Position numbers and translations under genes: made by a program. From Ruminococcus sp. (GTDB lineage: Bacteria > Bacillota > Clostridia > Oscillospirales > Ruminococcaceae), in NCBI GenBank assembly GCA_017525915.1, contig JAFXSC010000026.1:1-64000 (forward strand): a DNA stretch of 64,000 nucleotides, given 5' to 3'. Positions within the stretch are counted from its first letter, which is position 1; every line of letters starts with the position of its first letter. This document shows positions 1 through 7,266 of the stretch, piece after piece. The notes beneath the pieces were generated by a model. That model saw only the letters and a program-made list of their open reading frames with translations. It had not been told where the DNA came from and did not search any database.

Positions 1-5
1 ACAAT

Positions 6-126
6 GGGTAAGTGCGCCGAATTGGTGAAGGCAGCGGATGCGCTGTGAGCGTAGCGAGGAAGTCCCCTTGGGGGATAAATCCGTGACATAGAAACGTTGT
101 AGGTTCGAGTCCTACCTTACCCACCA
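6..126 (+). tRNA. Leu-type tRNA-like gene with 39-nt insertion at the anticodon loop
   Basis: The ends fold as a tRNA: a perfect 7-bp acceptor stem (6-12 with 116-122), discriminator A, an encoded CCA, and a perfect 5-bp T stem around TTCGAGT. The D loop (GAATTGG) is of class II (Leu/Ser/Tyr) type. The anticodon stem can be drawn as CGGAT (35-39) with ATCCG (79-83), but the strands are 39 nt apart instead of 7, and the extra bases form two small hairpins (CGCT/AGCG and TCCCC/GGGGA). No anticodon can be read with confidence. It may be a tRNA with a short insertion, a decayed gene or a tRNA-like RNA. Confidence 0.6.
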
Positions 127-132
127 TAATAT

Positions 133-209
133 GGCGGATTCGTCTAATAGGTCAGGACAAGAGGCTTTCAATCTCTAAATAGCGGGTTCGATCCCCCTAT
201 CCGTCACCA
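133..209 (+). tRNA. tRNA-Glu (UUC)
   Basis: Cloverleaf by hand: acceptor GGCGGAT/ATCCGTC with one G-U pair, D stem GTCT/GGAC, anticodon stem AGAGG/TCTCT with loop CTTTCAA giving anticodon TTC, and CCA encoded at 207-209. The T stem has a C-C mismatch (183/197) and a G-U pair, which is unusual for a housekeeping tRNA. It lies 6 bp after the preceding tRNA-like gene. Confidence 0.85.
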
Positions 210-323
210 CAAGCTGAGCCAGCTTGACCGCAGCCACGTTGACGCTCGCAAGCTCGCTCACTCTGTACAAAAGCGATAGTCTGCTTTCGCTTACGGAGGT
301 TTATTTACATCAAATATATTTAT

Positions 324-398
324 GGTGGTCGTCGTCTAATGGAAGGACGTCAGATTGTGGCTCTGAAAATGAGAGTTCGATTCTCTTCGATTACCCCA
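324..398 (+). tRNA. tRNA-His (GUG)
   Basis: Acceptor GTGGTCG/CGATTAC has two G-U pairs. The extra G at 324 faces C73 at 395, the G-1:C73 hallmark of histidine tRNAs. The anticodon stem TCAGA/TCTGA encloses loop TTGTGGC, anticodon GTG. The T stem is paired with one G-U, and CCA is encoded at 396-398. Same array as the Glu and Ser genes. Confidence 0.88.
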
Positions 399-494
399 GC
401 GTCGAGCAGACGCGCGCGGTCTCGCGTTTCACTTTTTGCGGAACGCGAGAAACCTCCGCGCATTCAGCATTGCGGACAGTCACAATGTATATAA

Positions 495-589
495 GGTCGC
501 ATAAGCCTAACTGGTAAGGCAGCAGTTTGCTAAACTGTGAGTAATCGGAATATTCCGATGTCTAAGTTCAAGTCTCAGTACGACCGCCA
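495..589 (+). tRNA. tRNA-Ser (GCU)
   Basis: Class II tRNA with a long variable arm (ATCGGAA paired with TTCCGAT). The anticodon stem GCAGT/ACTGT encloses loop TTGCTAA, anticodon GCT. Discriminator G is serine-like and CCA is encoded at 587-589. The acceptor stem GGTCGCA/TACGACC has one C-A mismatch and the T stem CTAAG/CTCAG another, so the gene is diverged from a typical housekeeping tRNA. Confidence 0.82.
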
Positions 590-615
590 GCGGGGAGTCC
601 CCGCAGCCAAGTTCG

Positions 616-649
616 CGCCTCGCTTTTAGTGGGGCGTTAATATTTTTCC
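616..649 (+). terminator. Probable terminator after the tRNA array
   Basis: CGCCTC (616-621) pairs with GGGGCG (631-636) and is followed by TTAATATTTTT. Just upstream, GCGGGG/CCCCGC forms a second hairpin without a T run. It would end the tRNA transcript. Confidence 0.5.
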
Positions 650-746
650 GCGTTCCATACAATATCTAAATCGTACTACATATACAAAAGGAAAGTGCAA
701 AAAATGCCACAGTTCCTGTCCAGATACAGATAGAAGCTGCTTTTTA

Positions 747-775
747 TTGAAAAAGCTCTCCGAATGTGATATAAT
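747..775 (+). promoter_or_regulatory. Promoter for the methyltransferase/SAP pair
   Basis: TTGAAA at 747-752 and TATAAT at 770-775 with a 17-bp spacer, 33 bp before the chosen start of the methyltransferase. Confidence 0.75.
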
Positions 776-808
776 TGACAACAAGAACAGCGAACAGAGG
801 TGAACCCT

Positions 809-1444
809 ATGCCCAATCCATGGAAAGAAATAAGCCTTGACGACTACGAAAAGCACATGAGCCTTGAATCTGTGCGGCAGCTTCAGACTCTCGATTCCAT
901 AATGAAGGAGCAGTTCGCCGCCTATCCTGTGGAGACTGCCGCAGTTCTAGGAGTTGCAGGCGGAAACGGACTTGAACACGTCGGCACTGACAAGTACCGC
1001 AGGGTCTACGGTATCGACATCAATGCGAACTACCTCCGTGCGGTCGCACAGCGATACACGGAGCTTTCGGGCGCGCTTGAATGTCTGCAAATCGACCTTA
1101 TAAACGAAGCGGAGAAGCTCCCAAAGGCACAGCTCCTGATAGCGAATCTGCTTATCGAGTACATCGGCTACGGAGCGTTTCAGCGAGCCGTTTTGCAGAC
1201 CACTCCCGAATATGTGTCCTGCGTGATACAGATAAACACAGACGAGGAGCAATGGGTGTCGGAGTCGCCGTACCTGCGAGCTTTTGACAGGCTTGACGAG
1301 GTACATCACCAAATGGAAGAAGCGGCGCTCACGGCTACCATGAATGAGATAGGCTTCTCGCTGATATTGCAGGAGTCCTGTCCACTGCCTAACGGAAAGG
1401 CGTTGGTGAGACTTGATTACAAAAAGAATGAGGTGCAGCTATGA
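809..1444 (+). CDS. Class I SAM-dependent methyltransferase
   Basis: A 211-residue protein with a Rossmann-type SAM-binding pattern: glycine-rich motif I near residues 46-54 (VLGVAGGNG) and an acidic motif II at 67-72 (YGIDIN). The substrate is unknown. I chose ATG 809, 8 bp after AGAGG; an in-frame GTG at 800 overlaps that site. Its last bases (GAGGTGCAG) form the ribosome binding site of the next gene, whose ATG overlaps the stop as ATGA, so the two are translationally coupled. The last 57 codons (1268-1438) recur in diverged form at 3940-4110. Confidence 0.8.
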   Translation: MPNPWKEISLDDYEKHMSLESVRQLQTLDSIMKEQFAAYPVETAAVLGVAGGNGLEHVGTDKYRRVYGIDINANYLRAVAQRYTELSGALECLQIDLINEAEKLPKAQLLIANLLIEYIGYGAFQRAVLQTTPEYVSCVIQINTDEEQWVSESPYLRAFDRLDEVHHQMEEAALTATMNEIGFSLILQESCPLPNGKALVRLDYKKNEVQL

Positions 1445-2013
1445 TTGAAAGACCTGAACTTACAACTAAAACAGACGCAAATGCTTTCAGAAACTACTAT
1501 TATCTCAAAGAGGAACTGGTGCAATTCTGCCGTGAAAACAGTCTGCCCACATCGGGTTCAAAACAGGAGCTTACAGAAAGGATAGCTCACTTTCTCGAAA
1601 CAGGCAAGGTGCTGAACAGCGCAACACATAAGAAAGCGACAGTCGCCGTTGGAGATATTACTGAAAGCACTCTCATTGAAGCAAATATCGTGTGCTCGGA
1701 AAAGCACCGCGCCTTCTTCAAGGGAAAGATAGGCAAGTCCTTTTCGTTCAATGTTGCGTTTCAGAGATGGCTCAAAAGCAACTCGGGAAAGACCTACGCT
1801 GACGCTATAACAGCCTATTATCAGATACTTGCAGAAAAGAAAAACAGCAAGACTGTCATCGACAAGCAGTTCGAGTACAATACCTATATCCGTGATTTCT
1901 TCGTCGATAATACGGGAAAAAGTCTGGACGACGCCATTAAGTGCTGGAAGTATAAAAAGAGCCTTGAAGGTCATAACCGCTATGAAAGGTCTGACCTTGT
2001 AGCTTTGACCTGA
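1441..2013 (+). CDS. SAP-domain, DUF6434-like protein
   Basis: A 190-residue protein. Residues about 18-55 resemble a SAP motif, a helix-extension-helix often binding nucleic acid. Residues about 75-130 (charged, with FFKGKIGKSFSFN) resemble the DUF6434 domain that often accompanies SAP in Firmicutes. The C-terminal third is Lys/Asp rich. It overlaps the methyltransferase stop by 4 bp and shares its promoter. Function is not known; pairing with a methyltransferase hints at a nucleic-acid role, which is inference only. Confidence 0.7.
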   Translation: MIERPELTTKTDANAFRNYYYLKEELVQFCRENSLPTSGSKQELTERIAHFLETGKVLNSATHKKATVAVGDITESTLIEANIVCSEKHRAFFKGKIGKSFSFNVAFQRWLKSNSGKTYADAITAYYQILAEKKNSKTVIDKQFEYNTYIRDFFVDNTGKSLDDAIKCWKYKKSLEGHNRYERSDLVALT

Positions 2014-2055
2014 CACAACAAGCCGCAAAATATCAGGACAGTGCCGGGAAAAAGC

Positions 2056-2084
2056 TTGCTATTCCCGATAATATGTGTTATAAT
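2056..2084 (+). promoter_or_regulatory. Promoter for the acetyltransferase
   Basis: TTGCTA at 2056-2061 and TATAAT at 2079-2084 with a 17-bp spacer; a ribosome binding site (AAAGGAGG) follows before ATG 2143. Confidence 0.7.
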
Positions 2085-2142
2085 TGGAAAAATAATTGAC
2101 GACGGCATTGATGTCATTATAAAGCTGTAAAGGAGGACACCT

Positions 2143-2895
2143 ATGGAATACATCAGAGTTACAAAGGAAAATATCGACAGCGAACACATATGCTGTGCCA
2201 TTTCCAACAATAAGGATATTCAGGTCGCGTCCAAGAAAGCGTGGCTGTCGGAACGCTTTGACGACGGTCTTGTGTTTCTGAAAAGCACCGAGCGCGGAAA
2301 GTGCTTCATTGAATATATCCCTGCGGAAAATGCGTGGAATCCCATCGCCGCCGACGGCTATATGTACATCGATTGCCTCTGGGTATCTGGTTCACTGAAA
2401 GGTCACGGCTATTCTACCGACCTGCTTAACGCCTGCATTGAGGACAGCAAGGCAAAAGGCAAAAAGGGGCTGTGTATCCTCTCCCCTGCGAAGAAAAAGC
2501 CGTTCCTTGCAGACCCGAAGTTCCTGGAACACAAGGGATTTAAGGTGTGTGACGAAGCTGACAACGGGATACAGCTCTGGTACCTGCCTTTCACAGATGA
2601 TGCAAAACCGCCTGTGTTCCGGGAGTGTGCCAAGAACCCTCACATCGACGAGACAGGCTACGTCCTCTATTACACAAGCCAGTGTCCGTTCAATGCGAAG
2701 TACGTCCCGATAGTGGAGCAGACTGCTAAAGAACTTGGCGTTCCGTTCAAAGCAATTCACATCGGAACTAAGGAAGAAGCACAGAACGCTCCCACGCCGG
2801 TAACTACTTATGCACTTTTCTACAACGGCATATACCTGACAAACGAGCAGATGAACGACAAGAAATTTATCAAGCTTGTATCCCAGAAGGGATAA
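2143..2895 (+). CDS. GNAT acetyltransferase with YoaP-like C-terminal domain
   Basis: A 250-residue protein. The N-terminal half is a GNAT fold: a core strand (YMYIDCLWVSGSLKGHGYS, about residues 71-89) followed by the acetyl-CoA-binding turn GHGYS. The C-terminal part (about 175-245) starts with YYTSQCPFN and resembles the YoaP domain that follows GNAT domains in Bacillus YoaP-type proteins. The substrate is unknown. It has its own promoter and is followed after 17 bp by the PNPOx-like gene, so the two are probably co-transcribed. Confidence 0.82.
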   Translation: MEYIRVTKENIDSEHICCAISNNKDIQVASKKAWLSERFDDGLVFLKSTERGKCFIEYIPAENAWNPIAADGYMYIDCLWVSGSLKGHGYSTDLLNACIEDSKAKGKKGLCILSPAKKKPFLADPKFLEHKGFKVCDEADNGIQLWYLPFTDDAKPPVFRECAKNPHIDETGYVLYYTSQCPFNAKYVPIVEQTAKELGVPFKAIHIGTKEEAQNAPTPVTTYALFYNGIYLTNEQMNDKKFIKLVSQKG

Positions 2896-2912
2896 CATAA
2901 ATCCAGAAAGGA

Positions 2913-3341
2913 ATGATGAAATTGACAGCCAATGAGATTTTTGACCTTATCAACAAACACCCCGTATTCCACCTTGCAACTATGGACGGCGACCAGCCGC
3001 GCGTAAGAGGTATGCTGCTGTTTCGCGCTGACGAGAACGGCTTCGTTTTCCACACAGCTTCCACCAAGGACGTTTTCAGCCAGATAATGGCTAACCCCAA
3101 AGCAGAGATGTGCTTCGCCTGCGGTGACGTCCAGATCAGAGTTACAGGTACTCTCGAACTCAACGAGGATCCTGCGCTCCGTGAAGAGATATTCAGCCAC
3201 CCGTCCAGAAAGTTCCTCAAGGCATGGAAGGACAACGGCATCGACAACCTTATGAAGGTGTTCGTAATGAAGAACTGCACTGCCGTTACATGGACTATGG
3301 CAACAAATTTCGAGCCTAAGCAGCCTATTATACTTTGCTGA
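2913..3341 (+). CDS. Pyridoxamine 5'-phosphate oxidase-like (FMN-binding) protein
   Basis: A 142-residue split-barrel protein. The opening, in which the protein contrasts 'HLATMDGDQPRVRG' with later 'FHTASTKDVF', is typical of the small PNPOx-like/Nim-type family that binds FMN or F420. It is too short and lacks the context of a true PdxH, so it is more likely a general flavin reductase. ATG 2913 follows AAAGGAATG. It shares an operon with the GNAT gene and is followed by a terminator. Confidence 0.8.
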   Translation: MMKLTANEIFDLINKHPVFHLATMDGDQPRVRGMLLFRADENGFVFHTASTKDVFSQIMANPKAEMCFACGDVQIRVTGTLELNEDPALREEIFSHPSRKFLKAWKDNGIDNLMKVFVMKNCTAVTWTMATNFEPKQPIILC

Positions 3342-3351
3342 GAATAAAAAT

Positions 3352-3388
3352 ATCGGGAACGGCTTGTTGAGCTGTTCCCGATTCTTTA
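3352..3388 (+). terminator. Terminator after the PNPOx-like gene
   Basis: ATCGGGAAC (3352-3360) pairs with GTTCCCGAT (3374-3382), followed by TCTTTAT. From here to 3619 no convincing gene is seen; the only open frame has no ribosome binding site. Confidence 0.7.
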
Positions 3389-3619
3389 TGTATATTTGCT
3401 GTTTACAGTCACGAGCAACTTTCTGTTCAAGGAAGTCGAATATACAAATCGCGAGGTGGTAATTTATGCAATAACACCATTAATCTGTAACTGTTTTACC
3501 GCAAATATTGGACAGTCACAGGATTTATCGCAAACATTAGTTAGCAAAATTGCTTCAAAAGAGGTATTATTTATTATGTGCCGAAAGATACCCTCAAATA
3601 AAACATAAGGAGAAGAAAT

Positions 3620-4015
3620 ATGGGATTCAAAGTAATGGGCGTTTCAGCAGGACGCAATGACAGCAACTGTGATATACTCCTCAAGGAGGCACTTCTTGCC
3701 TGTCAGGAACAAGGCGCAGAAATAACAATGATAAATCTACACGACTATAACCTCGACGACTGTACAGGCTGTACTTCATGTACAATGGGTATGTCTATGG
3801 GCAAGCACACAGGCTGTGCTCTCGATAACAAGGACGACAAGAAAAGGATAGCCCATGCAGAGGCAAATATACTGAGAAAACTCGACACCTCAAAATTTGA
3901 TCCCAGATCGCTCACGCTCTATACCACTATGGAGCCATGCCCTACCTCCACGCATTCGACAGGCTGGACAAGGTCCATCACCAAATGGAAGAAGCGGCGC
4001 TCACGGCTGCCATGA
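3620..4015 (+). pseudogene. Chimeric remnant: flavodoxin-like N terminus joined to a deaminase fragment
   Basis: The frame starts well (AAGGAGAAG before ATG 3620). Residues 1-75 match the start of an NADPH-dependent FMN reductase/flavodoxin-like oxidoreductase, with the cysteine pair DCTGCTSC. That domain then stops. Residues 76-107 are a cytidine/dCMP-deaminase-like zinc segment (AHAEANIL, then TMEPC), which breaks off right after PC. From about 3937 the DNA is a methyltransferase tail read in another frame, giving a nonsense end. It looks like a rearrangement scar and is unlikely to make an active enzyme. Confidence 0.75.
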
Positions 4016-4112
4016 ACGAGATAAGCTACCCACTGATATTGCAGGAGTCCTGTCCGCTGCCTAATGGGAAAGCGTTGGTGAGACTTGATTACAATAAGAA
4101 TGAGGTGCAGCA
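3937..4112 (+). pseudogene. Duplicated C-terminal fragment of the methyltransferase
   Basis: Codons at 3940-4110 encode a segment matching the tail of the methyltransferase at 1268-1438; I count 50 of 57 identical residues. The SAM-binding half is missing, so this is a fragment. The copy is not exact, so it is an old duplication or a piece of a related gene from elsewhere. Its last bases keep the GAGGTGCAG ribosome binding site, here placed before the ATG of an ATPase fragment. Confidence 0.85.
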
Positions 4113-4406
4113 ATGCTTGAACCCTATGAATTATATCTCACAGGACTGACAATAAAATGGGACAAAATAGAACGCAGGAGCTATTTATGGGAAATAGCCG
4201 CTATCAATTCTATTTACGAGCTGACATTCAAATCGCCTGTGACGTTCTTTGTAGGCGAAAACGGGAGCGGAAAGTCCACGCTATTAGAAACTATCGCTGT
4301 CGCCTATGGCTTCAGTCCCGATGGCAGTACGCTGAATTACAGCTTCTCGACCTATGGCTCGCATTCAGAGCTTCACAATGCTAAGGTGCCTGTCAAGCTC
4401 TGCTGA
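4113..4406 (+). pseudogene. Truncated AAA/ABC-type ATPase (N-terminal fragment)
   Basis: A 97-residue open frame with a Walker A motif (GENGSGKST, about residues 48-56) in the layout of predicted AAA-family ATPases of the SMC/RecF-like class. It ends before the signature and Walker B motifs, so at least two thirds of the gene is missing. The start overlaps the methyltransferase remnant and reuses its GAGGTG site. A terminator follows. Probably non-functional. Confidence 0.75.
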
Positions 4407-4414
4407 TAATACAA

Positions 4415-4455
4415 AAAACGTCCGGTAGTTCACAACTCCCGGACGTTTTCATCTG
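4415..4455. terminator. Strong hairpin terminator, probably bidirectional
   Basis: AAAACGTCCGG (4415-4425) pairs with CCGGACGTTTT (4439-4449). It has A-rich and T-rich flanks and sits between convergent genes. Confidence 0.8.
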
Positions 4456-4526
4456 TATGAAGCAAATGCACACTTTGCTTCAAAGTATGCTATGCACCAC
4501 GGTTAACAATTCGTCAAAAGCTATGC

Positions 4527-5060
4527 TCAGGAATTCATACCTATCTCGATAGCCTTGAAGTTATTGGGGATAAGTGCTGCCTTCTTAGGCGGAACTACCT
4601 TCTCGATAGCCTTCTTCATGGTATCGAGCGAGCAGATATTTGTCTCCTTGAGTACCTTGCCGAGAAGAATGATGTTGGAACCGCCCTTGAGAGCGTTGTC
4701 GTCAGCAAGCTGCTGTGAGGGGATACCGAAAAGCTGGATATCAGTTCTGTCGGTATTAGCCTCGATGAGAGTGCTGTCGAAGAATACCTTTCCGCCGGGA
4801 CGTACAGCCTTCACGAACTTGTCGAAGGAGGGCTGGTTCATAGCGATAAGGATATCCGGAGTGAGCACGAGGGGAGAACCGATCGGATCATCGGAAATAC
4901 ATACGGAACAGTTACAGGTACCGCCTCTCATCTCAGGACCGTATGAGGGGAGCCATGAGAGCTCCTTGTCGTCCATAAGACCGCAGTAAGCGAGTATCTT
5001 TCCGGCGAAGAGGATTCCCTGTCCGCCGAAGCCTGCGAGAAGTATCTCAGTTGTAGCCAT
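4527..5060 (-). CDS. 2-oxoacid:ferredoxin oxidoreductase, gamma subunit
   Basis: A 177-residue protein opening with the hallmark GFGGQGILFAG of the gamma domain of pyruvate/2-oxoacid ferredoxin oxidoreductases. It completes a four-gene set with the delta (ferredoxin), alpha and beta genes upstream. Its ATG at 5060 directly abuts the beta stop, so the two are coupled. The complex oxidatively decarboxylates a 2-oxoacid to acyl-CoA and reduces ferredoxin, or runs in reverse. The gamma subunit alone does not reveal the substrate. Confidence 0.9.
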   Translation of the reverse strand: MATTEILLAGFGGQGILFAGKILAYCGLMDDKELSWLPSYGPEMRGGTCNCSVCISDDPIGSPLVLTPDILIAMNQPSFDKFVKAVRPGGKVFFDSTLIEANTDRTDIQLFGIPSQQLADDNALKGGSNIILLGKVLKETNICSLDTMKKAIEKVVPPKKAALIPNNFKAIEIGMNS

Positions 5061-5833
5061 TATTCATTACCTCCCTGAACATTCTCGAAAACGCTGTTGT
5101 CGATATCCTTGTATACGCCGAGCGGATAGTAGGGTATCATCTCATCCTGGAGGCGCTTGATAGCGTCAAGAGGAGCAAGTCCCCAGTTTGTGGGACAGGT
5201 GGAGAGAACTTCTACGATAGAGAAGCCCTTGCCTGCCTTCTGGTTCTCGAAAGCCTTGCGGATAGCCTTCTTGGCCTCGCGGATATGGGGAACGCTGTCA
5301 ACAGCAACACGCTGTGCAAGAGCTGTACCTGTGAGAGTTGAGAGCATCTCGCATACTCTTACCGGGAAGCCTGCAAGCTGAGGGTCACGGCCGAAGGGAG
5401 TGGTCTGAGTTACCTGACCGGGGATAGTAGTAGGAGCCATCTGACCGCCTGTCATGCCGTAGATAGTATTGTTTATGAAGATAACAACGATGTTCTCGCC
5501 TCTTGTAGCAGCGTGAACAGTCTCTGCTGTACCGATAGCGGCAAGGTCGCCGTCGCCCTGATATGTAAATACATACTTATCGGGATTTGTACGCTTAACG
5601 CCGGTAGCAACAGCCGGAGCACGGCCGTGTGCAGCCTCTATCATATCGCAGTTGAAGTAGTCGTAAGCCATAACGGAGCAGCCTACCGGACATACGCCGA
5701 TAGTATCGCCCTCGATGCCCATTTCGTCAATGACCTCGCAGAGGATCCTGTGAACGATGCCGTGGGTACAGCCGGGGCAGTAATGTGTAGGGATATCGAC
5801 CAGTGACTTGGGTCTTTCAAATACAACAGCCAT
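5060..5833 (-). CDS. 2-oxoacid:ferredoxin oxidoreductase, beta (TPP-binding) subunit
   Basis: A 257-residue protein with the thiamine-diphosphate motif: GDGDLAAIG (about residues 94-102) followed by NNTIYGMTGGQMAPTT. The N-terminal HYCPGCTHG is typical of Kor/Vor beta subunits. It overlaps the alpha stop and the gamma start by a base each, giving tight coupling. The subunit holds TPP and works with the alpha chain; the small four-subunit layout fits the VOR/KOR type rather than the large fused PFOR. Confidence 0.9.
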   Translation of the reverse strand: MAVVFERPKSLVDIPTHYCPGCTHGIVHRILCEVIDEMGIEGDTIGVCPVGCSVMAYDYFNCDMIEAAHGRAPAVATGVKRTNPDKYVFTYQGDGDLAAIGTAETVHAATRGENIVVIFINNTIYGMTGGQMAPTTIPGQVTQTTPFGRDPQLAGFPVRVCEMLSTLTGTALAQRVAVDSVPHIREAKKAIRKAFENQKAGKGFSIVEVLSTCPTNWGLAPLDAIKRLQDEMIPYYPLGVYKDIDNSVFENVQGGNE

Positions 5834-6891
5834 TACTTAGCACCTCCGAGTTTCTTGATCTCCTCCAGCACCTCATTAGGAGTGGGGATAACACCACCTG
5901 TTCTTCCGAAGAAGTGAACGGGCTTCGAGCAGTTGATAGCGAGCTTGATATCGTCTACCATCTGACCCATTGACATTTCTACGCTGAGGAGACACTTTGC
6001 ATTCTTTGCAGCCTCGTTGATCTCCTTTACAGGGAACGGCCAGAGGGTCTTGGGACGGAACAGTCCTGCCTTGATGCCCTGCTCTCTTGCAGTATTTACA
6101 GCGGACTTTACTACTCTTGCGGTAGCGCCGAATGCACAGAGGAGGATATCGCAGTCCTCAGTGAGGTAGGACTCAGCCTCTGTCTCTGTCTCCTTGATGA
6201 TCTCGTACTTCTTGTAGCGGTCGAGGATAGACTTCTCGAGCTGATCGGGCTGGAGATAGAGTGAGTTTACGATGTGGTGCTCACGGGCGTTCTTGTGGCC
6301 GTTTGTAGCCCAGCCGCTCTTGTCGTAAGCATCGGGATTGATCTCGGGGAAGGATACAGGCTCCATCATCTGACCGAGAAGACCGTCAGCGAGTATCATT
6401 GCGGGCATACGGTACTTGTCAGCGCGGTCGAAAGCCTTTACAACGTAGTCTACCATTTCCTGTACTGAAGCCGGAGCGTATACAAGAAGCTGGAAGTCGC
6501 CGTGACCGAGAGCCTTTGTAGCCTGCCAGTAGTCAGCCTGAGAGGGCTGGATACCGCCGAGACCAGGGCCGCCTCTTTCAACGTTGATGATAACAGCGGG
6601 AAGGTCGGAACCTGCGATATAGGATACGCCCTCGCTCTTGAGGGAGATTCCGGGAGATGAAGATGAGGTCATAGCGCGGACGCCTGTTGAGGCAGCACCG
6701 AGGACCATATTGATAGCAGCGATCTCAGACTCAGCCTGAAGGAAAACGCCGCCTGCCTTATGCATACGCTTTGCCATATAAGCGGCAAGCTCTGTCTGGG
6801 GAGTAATCGGGTAGCCGAAGAAGCACTTGCAGCCTGCACGGATTGCAGCCTCGGCGAGAGCCTCGTTACCCTTCATAAGATTTCTTTCCAA
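5833..6891 (-). CDS. vorB: 2-oxoacid:ferredoxin oxidoreductase, alpha subunit (VorB-like)
   Basis: A 352-residue protein with the pyrimidine-binding and transketolase C-terminal domains of the alpha chain. The segment GYPITPQTELAAYM (about residues 21-34) and the later ERGGPGLGG are typical of proteins annotated VorB (3-methyl-2-oxobutanoate dehydrogenase). I favour branched-chain 2-oxoacids as substrate, but a 2-oxoglutarate enzyme cannot be excluded by eye. It lies 30 bp after the ferredoxin gene. Cellulolytic ruminococci are known to need branched-chain volatile fatty acids, which such an enzyme could carboxylate reductively. Confidence 0.85.
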   Translation of the reverse strand: MERNLMKGNEALAEAAIRAGCKCFFGYPITPQTELAAYMAKRMHKAGGVFLQAESEIAAINMVLGAASTGVRAMTSSSSPGISLKSEGVSYIAGSDLPAVIINVERGGPGLGGIQPSQADYWQATKALGHGDFQLLVYAPASVQEMVDYVVKAFDRADKYRMPAMILADGLLGQMMEPVSFPEINPDAYDKSGWATNGHKNAREHHIVNSLYLQPDQLEKSILDRYKKYEIIKETETEAESYLTEDCDILLCAFGATARVVKSAVNTAREQGIKAGLFRPKTLWPFPVKEINEAAKNAKCLLSVEMSMGQMVDDIKLAINCSKPVHFFGRTGGVIPTPNEVLEEIKKLGGAK

Positions 6892-6921
6892 AGCTAAACA
6901 GCTCCTTTCAACGTGAAATGA

Positions 6922-7128
6922 TTATTTTTCGATAACGATAGCACAGTCAGGACACATAGTCGCGCACATTGCACAGCTTATGCAGGTTTCCTGATCGGTA
7001 CATTCTGCATAGAAATAGCCCTTCTTGTTGCGCTTCTCCTTCTGGAGTGCAACTATCTTCTTGGGACATACAGCAGTACAGAGTCCGCAGCCCTTGCAGC
7101 GCTCAGTAATAACGGTCATCTTAGTCAT
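6922..7128 (-). CDS. 2[4Fe-4S] ferredoxin-type delta subunit
   Basis: A 68-residue protein with two cysteine clusters: CKGCGLCTAVCP near residues 10-21 and CISCAMCATMCP near 49-60, each able to hold a 4Fe-4S centre. It is the electron-transfer subunit of the adjacent 2-oxoacid oxidoreductase and the first gene of the core set. The 138 bp upstream of it hold the hairpin repeat at 7161-7266. Confidence 0.92.
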   Translation of the reverse strand: MTKMTVITERCKGCGLCTAVCPKKIVALQKEKRNKKGYFYAECTDQETCISCAMCATMCPDCAIVIEK

Positions 7129-7160
7129 GCACTTTCGCTCCTTTCAACAGAGTTATAAAT

Positions 7161-7266
7161 TAAGAATTCGGAATTCGGAATTCGGAATTACTGGTGTCTG
7201 CGTTGCAGACATATCAAATAGATACTGATCAATAATTCCGCATTCCGCATTCCTAATTCCGAATTA
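7161..7266. repeat. Long imperfect inverted repeat built of GGAATTC-like units
   Basis: The left arm (7161-7190) is a tandem of AATTCGG units. The right arm (7233-7266) is nearly its reverse complement (AATTCCG/CATTCCG units). Between them lies a perfect small hairpin (GTCTGC/GCAGAC, 7196-7210). The whole can fold into one long stem. It sits between the P-loop ATPase and the ferredoxin genes and looks like a non-coding dispersed element (MITE- or REP-like). Confidence 0.75.

Noticed and set aside
224-517. 97-codon open frame over the tRNA array
   Set aside because: It overlaps the His tRNA and part of the Ser tRNA and has no ribosome binding site; it is a chance frame.
3396-3608. 70-codon open frame after the PNPOx-like terminator
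   Set aside because: No ribosome binding site and no recognisable sequence; AT-rich spacer is more likely.
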